A stretch of 64,000 bases of DNA from Candidatus Pseudomonas phytovorans (GCA_029202525.1 CP119325.1:124001-188000), one strand, 5' to 3'. Numbered from the stretch's first letter, positions 34,812 through 42,745 are shown. Program-made: numbers and translations. Notes: generated by a model from the sequence alone, not told the origin.

Positions 34812-35642
34812 TTATACCTGGACATCATGAGGGACCGGTCGTGGCGACCTGATCCAGTTCGCAGCAGCTACAAATCCTCTGCCTGCGTATGTAAGCCCAC
34901 GGCCTACGGTAGAGAGCATCTCGTCCAGCATCGTCAAATCCATGAAGGTCTCCCACAATACCCCTGGAGTCTCACGGGGATTAGCCCGCAAGTAGCTGAC
35001 CACTTCACGTCCTGCGGCAAAATTCCCTGTCAAACCGCCGCTAAAGTTCGTGACCGTATTTCCTAGAGCCAATAGATCCACGGCGTTCTGAACACCTGGG
35101 GTCACCCCGTTGGCGGCGGCGACCACCTGCCCTGCTACGCCAAAAGCGCCGGTCATGCTGAACTGCTGGTTCGAAGCTCTGGATAGCGTCGGTAGGTCCT
35201 CATGAGGAGCAGGAGAGGAATTCGCCCCGCTGTTAGCCGCCTTGGCCATCCTGTTCCCGACCACATTCTTCATTGTTCGAACGACCGCGCCCGAGAAGGT
35301 GGCTCCGCTGGAGAGCAAGCCAACGCCCCTGAGTATGGCGCCCCAGAATGCGCCGCTTGGGTCATGCCGGTTTACCGGATCGCCGCCACAGTAGACGTAT
35401 CCATTGATGCCGCCCTTGGAAAACGGACTGAGCGAGTCGCATGCCGTGAAGCGCATCAGGGTCGGGCTATAGAAACGACGGCCATTGCCCAACGGATAGT
35501 TGCCCGTGTGCGGATCGCGATGCTGTCCACCAAAAGCCAGCGCCCGTGCTGGGCTGGTTTTCCTGAAGCCGTAAGGTGAATAAGCGTGCAGACCTGGCAA
35601 CACGGAGCGCTGTAGATCTGTCGTCAATAAATGAGTCGCCAT
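34812..35642 (-). CDS. Orphan RHS repeat-associated core protein 3 with hydrophobic tail
   Basis: The 276-residue protein starts LLTTDLQRSVLPGLHAYSPYG and contains the RHS core (ALAFGGQHRD, FYSPTLMRFTACDSLSPF, GGINGYVYCGGDPVNRHDPSG). The tail after the PSG junction is Gly/Ala/Val-rich (LRGVGLLSSGATFSGAV, GAFGVAGQVVAAANG) and looks membrane-seeking, then ends in a helical segment. No toxin domain was recognised. The N-terminal block matches RHS gene 1 (TDVQKSLL), so this copy looks full length for a short orphan form. Convergent with gbcA; only a weak hairpin lies in the 78-bp gap. Confidence 0.8.
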   Translation of the reverse strand: MATHLLTTDLQRSVLPGLHAYSPYGFRKTSPARALAFGGQHRDPHTGNYPLGNGRRFYSPTLMRFTACDSLSPFSKGGINGYVYCGGDPVNRHDPSGAFWGAILRGVGLLSSGATFSGAVVRTMKNVVGNRMAKAANSGANSSPAPHEDLPTLSRASNQQFSMTGAFGVAGQVVAAANGVTPGVQNAVDLLALGNTVTNFSGGLTGNFAAGREVVSYLRANPRETPGVLWETFMDLTMLDEMLSTVGRGLTYAGRGFVAAANWIRSPRPVPHDVQV

Positions 35643-35701
35643 AGGTTATCCACAAGTATGAGCTGTCAGGAATACCGTAGCGGGGACTGGAAGGTTAGCC
35701 T

Positions 35702-35719
35702 ACTGGCATAAATGTCAGG
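35702..35719 (-). promoter_or_regulatory. Shared palindromic element upstream of RHS gene 3
   Basis: On the minus strand it reads CCTGACATTTATGCCAGT and lies about 59 bp upstream of the RHS ATG at 35642, in the same orientation as the copies at the other RHS genes. Confidence 0.5.
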
Positions 35720-35728
35720 ACGAATGGC

Positions 35729-36078
35729 TGATCATTTTTTGGTCAAATACAGCAAGGCACCGTAAATGTTGGGCTACAGAAGACTCCCTACACCTTACCC
35801 ACAGAAACACCAACAGAGTTTGTGAGCAAAACGCGAACGTGCAGCGATTGGGTTGTGGATAAGCGATTCAAGGCCCTGATAATCATGGATCAGAAGACTA
35901 CCGATTCAATTTGATTGTTTTTTGATCAATTCTTCACAGGCCACGACCTGCGCGGGTTCCAGATAGTATCAAACAGATTATCCACAGAGCAGCCAACAGC
36001 AATTGTGGGCAAAACCTGACAGCGCCATCGCTATCTGCTCAGCATCCGTCCAACGCAGACTGATCACTTTATGATCAA
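35729..36078. repeat. Three 18-bp TGATCA-type interrupted palindromes
   Basis: Copies are TGATCATTTTTTGGTCAA (35729-35746), TGATTGTTTTTTGATCAA (35912-35929) and TGATCACTTTATGATCAA (36061-36078). The first and third each start exactly 83 bp after the start of a perfect DnaA box. Confidence 0.75.
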
Positions 36079-36164
36079 AACCCTGTAAGCCTCGCCATAT
36101 ATAGCCCCCAGCCATGCACCAACACTTTATCCACACCTTGGCGAACAGATTCGGTGGGCAATAA
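35795..36164. repeat. Three 38-bp imperfect direct repeats that begin with a DnaA box
   Basis: Ungapped 38-bp units start at 35795, 35978 and 36127. By hand count units 1 and 2 share 29/38 bases and units 2 and 3 share 25/38. Each begins TTAYCCACA and ends near GTGRGCAA, so each also carries an inverted, weaker box. Confidence 0.7.
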
Positions 36165-36172
36165 TTCGAGGA

Positions 36173-36190
36173 CCTGACATTTTTGCCAGT
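36173..36190 (+). promoter_or_regulatory. Shared palindromic element upstream of cold-shock-like gene
   Basis: CCTGACATTTTTGCCAGT ends 64 bp upstream of ATG 36255 and matches the elements in front of the three RHS genes. Confidence 0.5.
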
Positions 36191-36254
36191 TTCGCTGAAG
36201 CGCGCTTCGTGTTTGATTGAGTGCCACTACTATGGCATTAGCAAGAGGTCACTT

Positions 36255-36470
36255 ATGCACAGGCGCCTGACTGGCTCTGTGAAGTGGTTCCATGCGGTAA
36301 ACGGATTAGGGGTGATCAGGGCTGATGACGGTAGTGGCGACTACTTCGTGGCGCGCAGTGCGATCTTGATACTTGGCAGAGCAACGCTGCAGGAGGGGGA
36401 GCGGGTGACCTTCGAGCCGGTGGTGGAGGGCCTGGCCTTTTGGGCCTTCAATGTCATCAGAAGCGCTTGA
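36255..36470 (+). CDS. Small divergent cold-shock-domain protein
   Basis: From ATG 36255 (GAGG 6 bp upstream) the product has 71 residues and follows the cold-shock fold: TGSVKWFHAVNGLGVIRADDG then DYFVARSAIL and LQEGERVTFEPVVEGLAFWAFNV. The nucleic-acid-binding motifs are altered: RNP1 reads NGLGVI instead of KGFGFI and RNP2 reads YFVAR instead of VFVHF, so several stacking aromatics are missing. RNA binding may be weak or different. A longer open frame from 36183 lacks support. It is divergent from RHS gene 3 and shares the upstream palindrome. Confidence 0.7.
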   Translation: MHRRLTGSVKWFHAVNGLGVIRADDGSGDYFVARSAILILGRATLQEGERVTFEPVVEGLAFWAFNVIRSA

Positions 36471-36476
36471 AACCGG

Positions 36477-36511
36477 TAGGAGCGGCCCATCGCGGCGCAA
36501 GGCCGCTCCTA
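36477..36511. repeat. Single REP palindrome, second class
   Basis: GTAGGAGCGGCC and its complement flank a short loop between the convergent 3' ends of the cold-shock-like gene and etfB. Confidence 0.75.
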
Positions 36512-36530
36512 AACTCGATCGCGTGCGGTC

Positions 36531-37301
36531 CTAACGCAGCACGCCCTCTTCCACCAGCAGCTTGAGGATGGCCTCGGCGCCTTCCTGGGGCGAAACATCC
36601 TTCAGCACCTTGCCGCCACCGCCGCTGGCTTTGGCCGTCGCCGCCTTCATGCGGTCGGCACCGCTCTTGGCCTTGATCACCTTCAGCCGCTTGGGCCGTG
36701 GGCGAGCCGGTTGAAGCTCGGCATCGGCCAGCAGTTCATCATCGACAATGGCCACGTTTCGCGCCGCCAACACACCCCGGCGCGCAGGTCCGAAGGCGCT
36801 CTGCCGAGGCTTGGGCGCAGCGTTATCCACAGTTGCCAGCAACGGCAGGCGCACCTTCAGCCGGCGCCGCTGACCACGCGGCAGGGCTTGCAATACCTGG
36901 GCAGTGCCATTGTCGATCGACTCTACCTCGGCCAACCCCACGATCAACGGCCAGCCAAGTTTTTCGGCCAGCAGGAACGGCAACATGCCCGACCCCTCGC
37001 CGGTTTCGGCCTGGCTGCCGGTCAGCACCAGCTGCGCCCCGGCGTCGCGCAGGTAATCGCCCAGCACGGCCAGCACATCGGCACCGGCCGGTTGCTCCAG
37101 CACGTCCAGGTGCTCAAGGCCCATGCCCAGGTAAGCACGCAGCGCTTCCTCGTGCGGGTCACCCGCGTGTACCACCTGCAAGTTATCCCCAGCCAGTTGC
37201 AAACCCAGTTCCACGGCGCGCGCATCCTGCTCGGCGCGGCGGGCGCGACCGGAGCTTGGGTGGGCACCGATGGAAACCAGGCTGATCACTTTCGTACTCA
37301 T
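36531..37301 (-). CDS. etfB: Electron transfer flavoprotein beta subunit (dimethylglycine pathway)
   Basis: The 256-residue beta subunit has the ETF nucleotide-binding fold (VISLVSIGAHPSSGRARRAE; LVLTGSQAETGEGSGMLPFLLAEKLGWP) and a Lys/Ala-rich C-terminus. Together with EtfA it is expected to take electrons from dimethylglycine dehydrogenation. It lies last in dgcA-dgcB-etfA-etfB, 10 bp after etfA. It is a dedicated paralogue; the housekeeping ETF should lie elsewhere. A perfect DnaA box (36823-36831) falls inside it. Confidence 0.9.
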   Translation of the reverse strand: MSTKVISLVSIGAHPSSGRARRAEQDARAVELGLQLAGDNLQVVHAGDPHEEALRAYLGMGLEHLDVLEQPAGADVLAVLGDYLRDAGAQLVLTGSQAETGEGSGMLPFLLAEKLGWPLIVGLAEVESIDNGTAQVLQALPRGQRRRLKVRLPLLATVDNAAPKPRQSAFGPARRGVLAARNVAIVDDELLADAELQPARPRPKRLKVIKAKSGADRMKAATAKASGGGGKVLKDVSPQEGAEAILKLLVEEGVLR

Positions 37302-37311
37302 GCTCGTGCCC

Positions 37312-38544
37312 TTATGCCGCGTCGCGCTGGCCGCCGCTGCGGTAGTTTTCCACAGCCTCGATCAGTGCCTTGAGAATCGCCGAGCTGTCGCCAATCACCG
37401 ACAGGTCAGCCCGTTTGATCATGTCGCAGCCTGGGTCCATGTTGATCGCCACCACCTTGTCGCAGGCGCCGATGCCCTGCAGGTGCTGGATTGCGCCCGA
37501 GATACCCACTGCCATGTACACGCGCGCGGTGACCCAGGTACCAGTGGCACCGACCTGGCGGTTGCGTGGCATGAAACCGTCGTCCACCGCCACACGCGAC
37601 GCGCCTTCGGTGGCGCCGAGGGCCGCCGTGGCCTGGTGGTACAAGTCCCAGTCCTTGACCCCGTTACCGCCCGAGACAATGAACTCGGCCTCGGCCATGG
37701 CAATGGTCGCCGGGTCCACGGCCACCGAACCCAGGTCTTCGATACGCGACAAGCTGCGCGCCACGCTTGTGGACAACTCCACCGGCAACGCTTCGTGACG
37801 GGTTTCGCTGACCGGCTCGGCGCACTCGGCCGCCGCCAGGATCAGGCGTGGCACGGCGCGTTGCAGGTCTTGCTGGCCAGCACCGGCACGGCCGATGCAC
37901 TGACCGTCCTTGACTTGCCATACCCGCGTCGCCGGGCGTTCGCCCAGCGCGGCGCCCAGGCGCCGGCCCAACTCGCCGCCACCGCTGCGGCTGTCAGGCA
38001 GCAGCCAGTGGCGCGGGGTGAACTGGTTATCCACAGCGCGCAGGCCTTGCACCAGCTGCTCCGGCACATACCCCTCGAAGGCTTCGCCCTCGATGACCAG
38101 CAGGCGGTCGACGCCGGCTGTGGAAAAGTTGCTTTCCTTGTGCTCGCCAAACACCACCGCCAGCACCGCGCCCTCGCCGCCGGCCAGGCTGTGGGCCAGG
38201 CCGAGCAGGTCGCGGTCGTGGCTGCTCAGGCGGCCACCGACCATGTCCGGCACCACGGCAATGTAGAACGCAGGCATAGGCACCTGGTGCAGTGGCAACT
38301 TGACTTCGGCTGCCGCCGTGCGCCGCCCGCCCACACCGGTGCCCTGCTGAGCGCCGCTGCGGTCGATGCGCTTGATGCCGGCCGGGCCGACAAAGCCTGC
38401 GGCAATCGCATGGGGGTTCTTGCGGATGAGGCCGTTGGGCCCCATCCAGCTGGTCTGTTGCGTCTGCATGGCTGCATGCAGCGGGTGCAGGCGGTTACGG
38501 GCGATCCACTCGGCGCGTGGGTCGCGGCGGATAATGTCGCTCAT
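37312..38544 (-). CDS. etfA: Electron transfer flavoprotein alpha subunit (dimethylglycine pathway)
   Basis: The 410-residue alpha subunit is longer than the usual 310-320 residues because of an N-terminal extension (about 1-75, ARAEWIARNRLHPLHAAMQT). The C-terminal FAD-binding domain is typical: GATGTWVTARVYMAVGISGAIQHLQG and VVAINMDPGCDMIKRADLSVIGD. Its start overlaps the dgcB stop by one base (TGATG). A perfect DnaA box lies inside at 38027-38035. Confidence 0.9.
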   Translation of the reverse strand: MSDIIRRDPRAEWIARNRLHPLHAAMQTQQTSWMGPNGLIRKNPHAIAAGFVGPAGIKRIDRSGAQQGTGVGGRRTAAAEVKLPLHQVPMPAFYIAVVPDMVGGRLSSHDRDLLGLAHSLAGGEGAVLAVVFGEHKESNFSTAGVDRLLVIEGEAFEGYVPEQLVQGLRAVDNQFTPRHWLLPDSRSGGGELGRRLGAALGERPATRVWQVKDGQCIGRAGAGQQDLQRAVPRLILAAAECAEPVSETRHEALPVELSTSVARSLSRIEDLGSVAVDPATIAMAEAEFIVSGGNGVKDWDLYHQATAALGATEGASRVAVDDGFMPRNRQVGATGTWVTARVYMAVGISGAIQHLQGIGACDKVVAINMDPGCDMIKRADLSVIGDSSAILKALIEAVENYRSGGQRDAA

Positions 38545-40496
38545 CAGTGCACCTCCGCAGGTTCACGTTTGGCCGTTTGCGGCTTTGCGGCAGCCGGCGC
38601 GTCTTCTTCGATCAGTACGTCGGCTACCAGCTCGGCCAGGTCCTTGATCTGCGGGCGCGGTTCGACCACACCCTCGAGCATGGCGGTGCACTGCGGGCAA
38701 CCCACGGCCACCAGCTCGGCCTCGGTTTCGCGAATGTCGTCCATGCGCATGTCGGGGATACGCTGTTTGCCCGGGATGTCGGTGATCGGCGCGCCGCCGC
38801 CACCGCCGCAGCAACGGGAACGGAAGCCCGAGCGCTGCATCTCGCGCACTTCGATGCCCAGCGCCTTGAGCACTTCACGCGGCGCTTCATACTCGCCGTT
38901 GTAACGGCCCAGGTAGCACGGGTCGTGGTAGGTGACGCTGCCGCCCTTGTGCTGGCCCAGATTAAGTTTTTTCGCCGCGATCAATTCTGCGATGTATGTG
39001 CTGTGGTGCTGCACCTGGTACTCGCCGCCCAATGCGCCGTACTCGTTTTTCAGCACATGGAAGCTGTGCGGGTCGCAGGTGACGATGCGCTGGAACTTGT
39101 ACTTGGCCAGGGTCTGGATGTTGCGCTTGGCCAATTGCTGGAAGGTCGCTTCGTCGCCCAGGCGACGCGCCACGTCGCCGCTGTCGCGCTCTTCCAGGCC
39201 GAGCACGGCAAAGTCCACGCCCGAGGCCTTCAGCACCTTGACGAACGAGCGCAAGGTACGCTGGTTGCGCATGTCGAAAGCACCATCGCCCACCCAGAAC
39301 AGCACCTCGGTGGTTTTCACCTCCGACAGCAGTTGCAGGTTGAGGTCGGCAGCCCAGTTCATGCGCCCACCCGGGGCGAAGCCGCCCGGGTTGTCGGTAG
39401 CGATCAGGTTGTCCAGCACTTCGGCGCCCTTGTTCGGGGTGGCGCCTTTTTCCAGGGTAAGGTGCCGGCGCATGTCGACGATGGCATCGACGTGCTCGAT
39501 CATCATCGGGCATTCCTCGACGCAGGCGCGGCAGGTGGTGCACGACCACAGCGTTTCGGCGTCGACCAGGCCATTGACGATCGGTTGGTGCGGGTGGCCG
39601 CCGTGTTCACCAACCGGCTTGCCAGGGTACGGGCTACCGGCGAACTTGGCGTCGGTGCCACCGGCCAGGCCGATGACCATGTCCTGAATCAGCTTTTTCG
39701 GGTTCAGCGGCTGGCCGGCGGCAAAGGCCGGGCACATGGCTTCGCACTTGCCGCACTGTACGCAGGCATCGAAGCCCAGCAGCTGGTTCCAGGTGAAGTC
39801 CACCGGCTTTTCCACGCCCAGCGGCGCGTTCGGGTCTTCCAGGTCCAGCGGTTTGAGGCCGGTGGAGCGACCGCCGCCGAAGCGCTCGGCACGGCGGTGC
39901 CATGCCAGATGCAGGGCACCGGCGAAGGCGTGCTTCATCGGGCCGCCCCAGGTCATGCCGAAGAACAGCTCCGACACGCCCCACAGCACGCCCAGGCCCA
40001 GAACAGCGACCATCACCCAGCCACCGGTGTTGGCAGGCAGGATGCCGGCGACCGGCAGGGTGGCAATAAAGAAGCTCATGGCGAATGCCAGCAGGCTCTT
40101 CGGCAGGCGCATCCACGGGCCCTTGGACAGGCGCGCAGGCGGGTTGAGGCGGCGCTTGAAGACAAAGAGGGCGCCGGTGAACATGATCACCGTGGCCACC
40201 AGCAAGGCGTAGCCGAGGATTTTGCTCTGCAGGCCGAAGCCGTGCACCAGAATCGCCAAGGCAGCCGACAGCACGAAGCCGCCGGCGGTGGCCACGTGGG
40301 TCTTGGACATGTATTTGTCGCGCTCGACCACGTGGTGCAGGTCCACCAGGTAACGGCGCGGCATGGCCAGCAAGCCGCCGATCAGGTCGACCTTGGCGGC
40401 CCGGCCACGGCACCACATGCGCACCCGGCGCAGGGCGCCGAGCACTGCCAGGCCTAGGGCCGCGAACAGCAGGATGGGTAGAAGGGTGTTCAACAT
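38544..40496 (-). CDS. dgcB: Dimethylglycine dehydrogenase complex, iron-sulfur membrane subunit
   Basis: The 650-residue protein has an N-terminal membrane part with several helices (to about 215), two [4Fe-4S] motifs (CVQCGKCEAMC and CTTCRACVEEC) and two cysteine-rich CCG-type domains, the last with RCCGGGGGAP. It resembles heterodisulfide-reductase-like electron-transfer subunits and probably links DgcA/ETF to the quinone pool. ATG 40496 is preceded by GGGAG with 6-bp spacing; the 18 extra upstream codons are not supported. Confidence 0.9.
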   Translation of the reverse strand: MLNTLLPILLFAALGLAVLGALRRVRMWCRGRAAKVDLIGGLLAMPRRYLVDLHHVVERDKYMSKTHVATAGGFVLSAALAILVHGFGLQSKILGYALLVATVIMFTGALFVFKRRLNPPARLSKGPWMRLPKSLLAFAMSFFIATLPVAGILPANTGGWVMVAVLGLGVLWGVSELFFGMTWGGPMKHAFAGALHLAWHRRAERFGGGRSTGLKPLDLEDPNAPLGVEKPVDFTWNQLLGFDACVQCGKCEAMCPAFAAGQPLNPKKLIQDMVIGLAGGTDAKFAGSPYPGKPVGEHGGHPHQPIVNGLVDAETLWSCTTCRACVEECPMMIEHVDAIVDMRRHLTLEKGATPNKGAEVLDNLIATDNPGGFAPGGRMNWAADLNLQLLSEVKTTEVLFWVGDGAFDMRNQRTLRSFVKVLKASGVDFAVLGLEERDSGDVARRLGDEATFQQLAKRNIQTLAKYKFQRIVTCDPHSFHVLKNEYGALGGEYQVQHHSTYIAELIAAKKLNLGQHKGGSVTYHDPCYLGRYNGEYEAPREVLKALGIEVREMQRSGFRSRCCGGGGGAPITDIPGKQRIPDMRMDDIRETEAELVAVGCPQCTAMLEGVVEPRPQIKDLAELVADVLIEEDAPAAAKPQTAKREPAEVH

Positions 40497-40548
40497 GGGA
40501 GGCTCCCACAACAACGGTTGCAAGGGGTTCAGGCCCCTGGAATCCTGC

Positions 40549-40652
40549 ACCGGCCCTGTGGGAGCGGGCGTGCCCGCGAATGCGTCAGATCAGACAACTC
40601 TGTTGTTCATGCTGACGCTTTCGCGGGCGCGCCCGCTCCCACAGGGGCCGGT
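40549..40652. repeat. REP pair between dgcA and dgcB, reverse orientation
   Basis: Two REP copies with the GTGGGAGCGGG ends outside and GCGAA ends inside, the reverse of most pairs of this class here. The ends ACCGGCCC/GGGGCCGGT pair. It splits dgcA from dgcB, so expression may be uneven across the operon. Confidence 0.88.
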
Positions 40653-40669
40653 GTGTGCCGACAGTGCGA

Positions 40670-42730
40670 TCAGAAGTCCTTGCAAAGGCGCAAGGCGTCG
40701 TAGATCGCCGCATGCACGTTGCGCTGGGCCACGCAGTCGCCGATGCGGTACAGCAGGTAGCCCTCGCCCGGCTGGCTGAGGATCGGCTGTGGCTTGATGG
40801 CGAACAGCGCCTCCACGTCGATCTGGCCCTTGTTGCGCGAGCCTTCCTTGAACGCGTAGTAGAGCTCTTCGTCAGGGCGCACACCGTTCTCGATCACCAC
40901 CTGGTCGACTACGCGCTCTTCTTTCGCACCGGTGTATTCGTTTTCCAGCACCGCCACCAGCTTGTCGCCTTCGCGGTAGACCTTTTCCAGCATCATGTCG
41001 CCGGTCATGATCACTTCTTTCGGGTACATGCTGCGGTAGTAAGTCGGGAAGGTAGTACCGCCCATGGCCACGCCCGGCTTGATGTCGTCGGTCACGATCT
41101 CGACCTGGCTGCCCTTGTCGGCGATGAAGTCGGCCGTGGACATGCCGGTGAATTCACAGATGGTGTCGTACACCAGCACGTTCTTGCCCGGCGCGACCTT
41201 GCCGTCGAGCACGTCCCAGCTGCTGACCACCAGCCCCTCGGCAGCGCCCCAGTGCTCGTTCTGCTCAACGAACGGATGGCCGCCCACTGCCAGCACGATC
41301 ACATCGGGGCGCAGGTCCTGGATGGTCTCCACGTCAGCGGCAGTGCCCAGGCGCAGGTCGACCTTCAGCCGCGCCAGCTCCAGTTGGTACCAGCGGGTGA
41401 TACCGGCAATCTGGTCACGCTGCGGGGCCTTGGCGGCGATAGTGATCTGCCCGCCGATCTGGTCTTTTTTCTCGAACAAGGTCACGTCGTGGCCACGTTC
41501 GGCAGCCACGCGGGCCGCTTCCATGCCGGCCGGGCCGGCACCAACCACCACTACCTTGCGTTTGACGCCGGTAGTCTTCTCGATGATGTGCGGCACGCCC
41601 ATGTATTCACGGGAGGTCGCGGCGTTCTGGATGCACAGCACATCCAGGCCCTGGTACTGGCGGTCGATGCAGTAGTTGGCACCGACGCACTGCTTGATCT
41701 GGTCGATCTGGCCCATCTTGATCTTGGCGATCAGGTGCGGGTCGGCCATGTGCGCACGGGTCATGCCGACCATGTCCACGTAGCCGCCTTCGAGAATACG
41801 CGTGGCCTGGTTCGGGTCCTTGATGTTCTGCGCGTGCAGCACAGGGACCTTGACCACTTCCTTGATGCCGGCCGCCAGGTGCAGGAACGGCTCCGGCGGG
41901 TAGCTCATGTTGGGGATGACGTTGGCCAGGGTGTTGTGGGTGTCACAACCCGAGCCGACCACGCCGATGAAGTCGAGCATGCCGGTGGCGTCGTAGTAGG
42001 CGGCGATCTGTTTCATGTCCTCGTGGCTGAGGCCATCGGGGTGGAACTCGTCACCACAGATACGCATGCCCACGCAGAAGTCGTCACCCACCTCGGCACG
42101 AACGGCCTTCAGCACTTCCATACCGAACTTCATACGGCCTTCGAAGCTGCCGCCCCACTCGTCGGTACGCTTGTTGACCCGCGGGCTCCAGAACTGGTCG
42201 ATCATGTGCTGGTGCACCGCCGACAGTTCGACGCCGTCCAGGCCGCCCTCTTTGGCCCGACGCGCGGCTTGCGCGTAGTTGCCGATGACACGCCAGATCT
42301 CTTCCACCTCGATGGTTTTGCAGGTGGCGCGGTGCACCGGTTCACGGATACCCGACGGCGACATCAGGGTCGGCCAGTTGAAGCCGTCCCAGCGCGAGCG
42401 CCGGCCCATGTGGGTAATCTGGATCATGATCTTGGCGCCATGCTTGTGCATGGCGTCGGCCAGGTTCTGGAAGTGCGGGATGATGCGGTCGGTCGACAGG
42501 TTGACCGACGCCCACCACTCCTGCGGGCTGTCGATGGCGACGACAGACGAGCCGCCGCAGATCGCCAGGCCGATGCCGCCCTTGGCCTTCTCTTCGTAGT
42601 ACTTCACGTAGCGGTCGGTCGTCATGCCGCCGTCAGTGGCGTAGACCTCGGCGTGCGCGGTGCTGAGCACACGGTTGCGGATGGTCAGTTTGCCGATCTG
42701 GATCGGCTGGAACATTGCTTCGAATGCCAT
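40670..42730 (-). CDS. dgcA: Dimethylglycine dehydrogenase, old-yellow-enzyme subunit
   Basis: The 686-residue protein resembles trimethylamine dehydrogenase: an FMN TIM barrel (about 1-340), an iron-sulfur segment, and ADP/FAD-binding domains with VVVGAGPAGMEAARVAAERG (about 390) and IVLAVGGHPF. It demethylates dimethylglycine to sarcosine. The cluster motif is unusual: C348-V-G-A-N-Y-C354 and C366 are present, but position 351, a cysteine in trimethylamine dehydrogenase, is alanine. It follows the DUF5943-type gene by 15 bp. Confidence 0.92.
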   Translation of the reverse strand: MAFEAMFQPIQIGKLTIRNRVLSTAHAEVYATDGGMTTDRYVKYYEEKAKGGIGLAICGGSSVVAIDSPQEWWASVNLSTDRIIPHFQNLADAMHKHGAKIMIQITHMGRRSRWDGFNWPTLMSPSGIREPVHRATCKTIEVEEIWRVIGNYAQAARRAKEGGLDGVELSAVHQHMIDQFWSPRVNKRTDEWGGSFEGRMKFGMEVLKAVRAEVGDDFCVGMRICGDEFHPDGLSHEDMKQIAAYYDATGMLDFIGVVGSGCDTHNTLANVIPNMSYPPEPFLHLAAGIKEVVKVPVLHAQNIKDPNQATRILEGGYVDMVGMTRAHMADPHLIAKIKMGQIDQIKQCVGANYCIDRQYQGLDVLCIQNAATSREYMGVPHIIEKTTGVKRKVVVVGAGPAGMEAARVAAERGHDVTLFEKKDQIGGQITIAAKAPQRDQIAGITRWYQLELARLKVDLRLGTAADVETIQDLRPDVIVLAVGGHPFVEQNEHWGAAEGLVVSSWDVLDGKVAPGKNVLVYDTICEFTGMSTADFIADKGSQVEIVTDDIKPGVAMGGTTFPTYYRSMYPKEVIMTGDMMLEKVYREGDKLVAVLENEYTGAKEERVVDQVVIENGVRPDEELYYAFKEGSRNKGQIDVEALFAIKPQPILSQPGEGYLLYRIGDCVAQRNVHAAIYDALRLCKDF

Positions 42731-42745
42731 GACGCTATCTCCGGC

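Larger units (their letters stand above)
35643..36254. other. 612-bp noncoding region with DnaA-box cluster
   Basis: Perfect TTATCCACA 9-mers lie at 35646-35654, 35978-35986 and 36127-36135 (plus) and 35854-35862 (minus), with a one-mismatch copy TTACCCACA at 35795-35803. The region is AT-rich for this genome, contains no plausible gene, and separates RHS gene 3 from the divergent cold-shock-like gene. A perfect 9-mer is expected about 0.5 times in 64 kb on both strands by chance. It looks like a DnaA titration site or an origin-like relic; that is inference. Confidence 0.65.
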
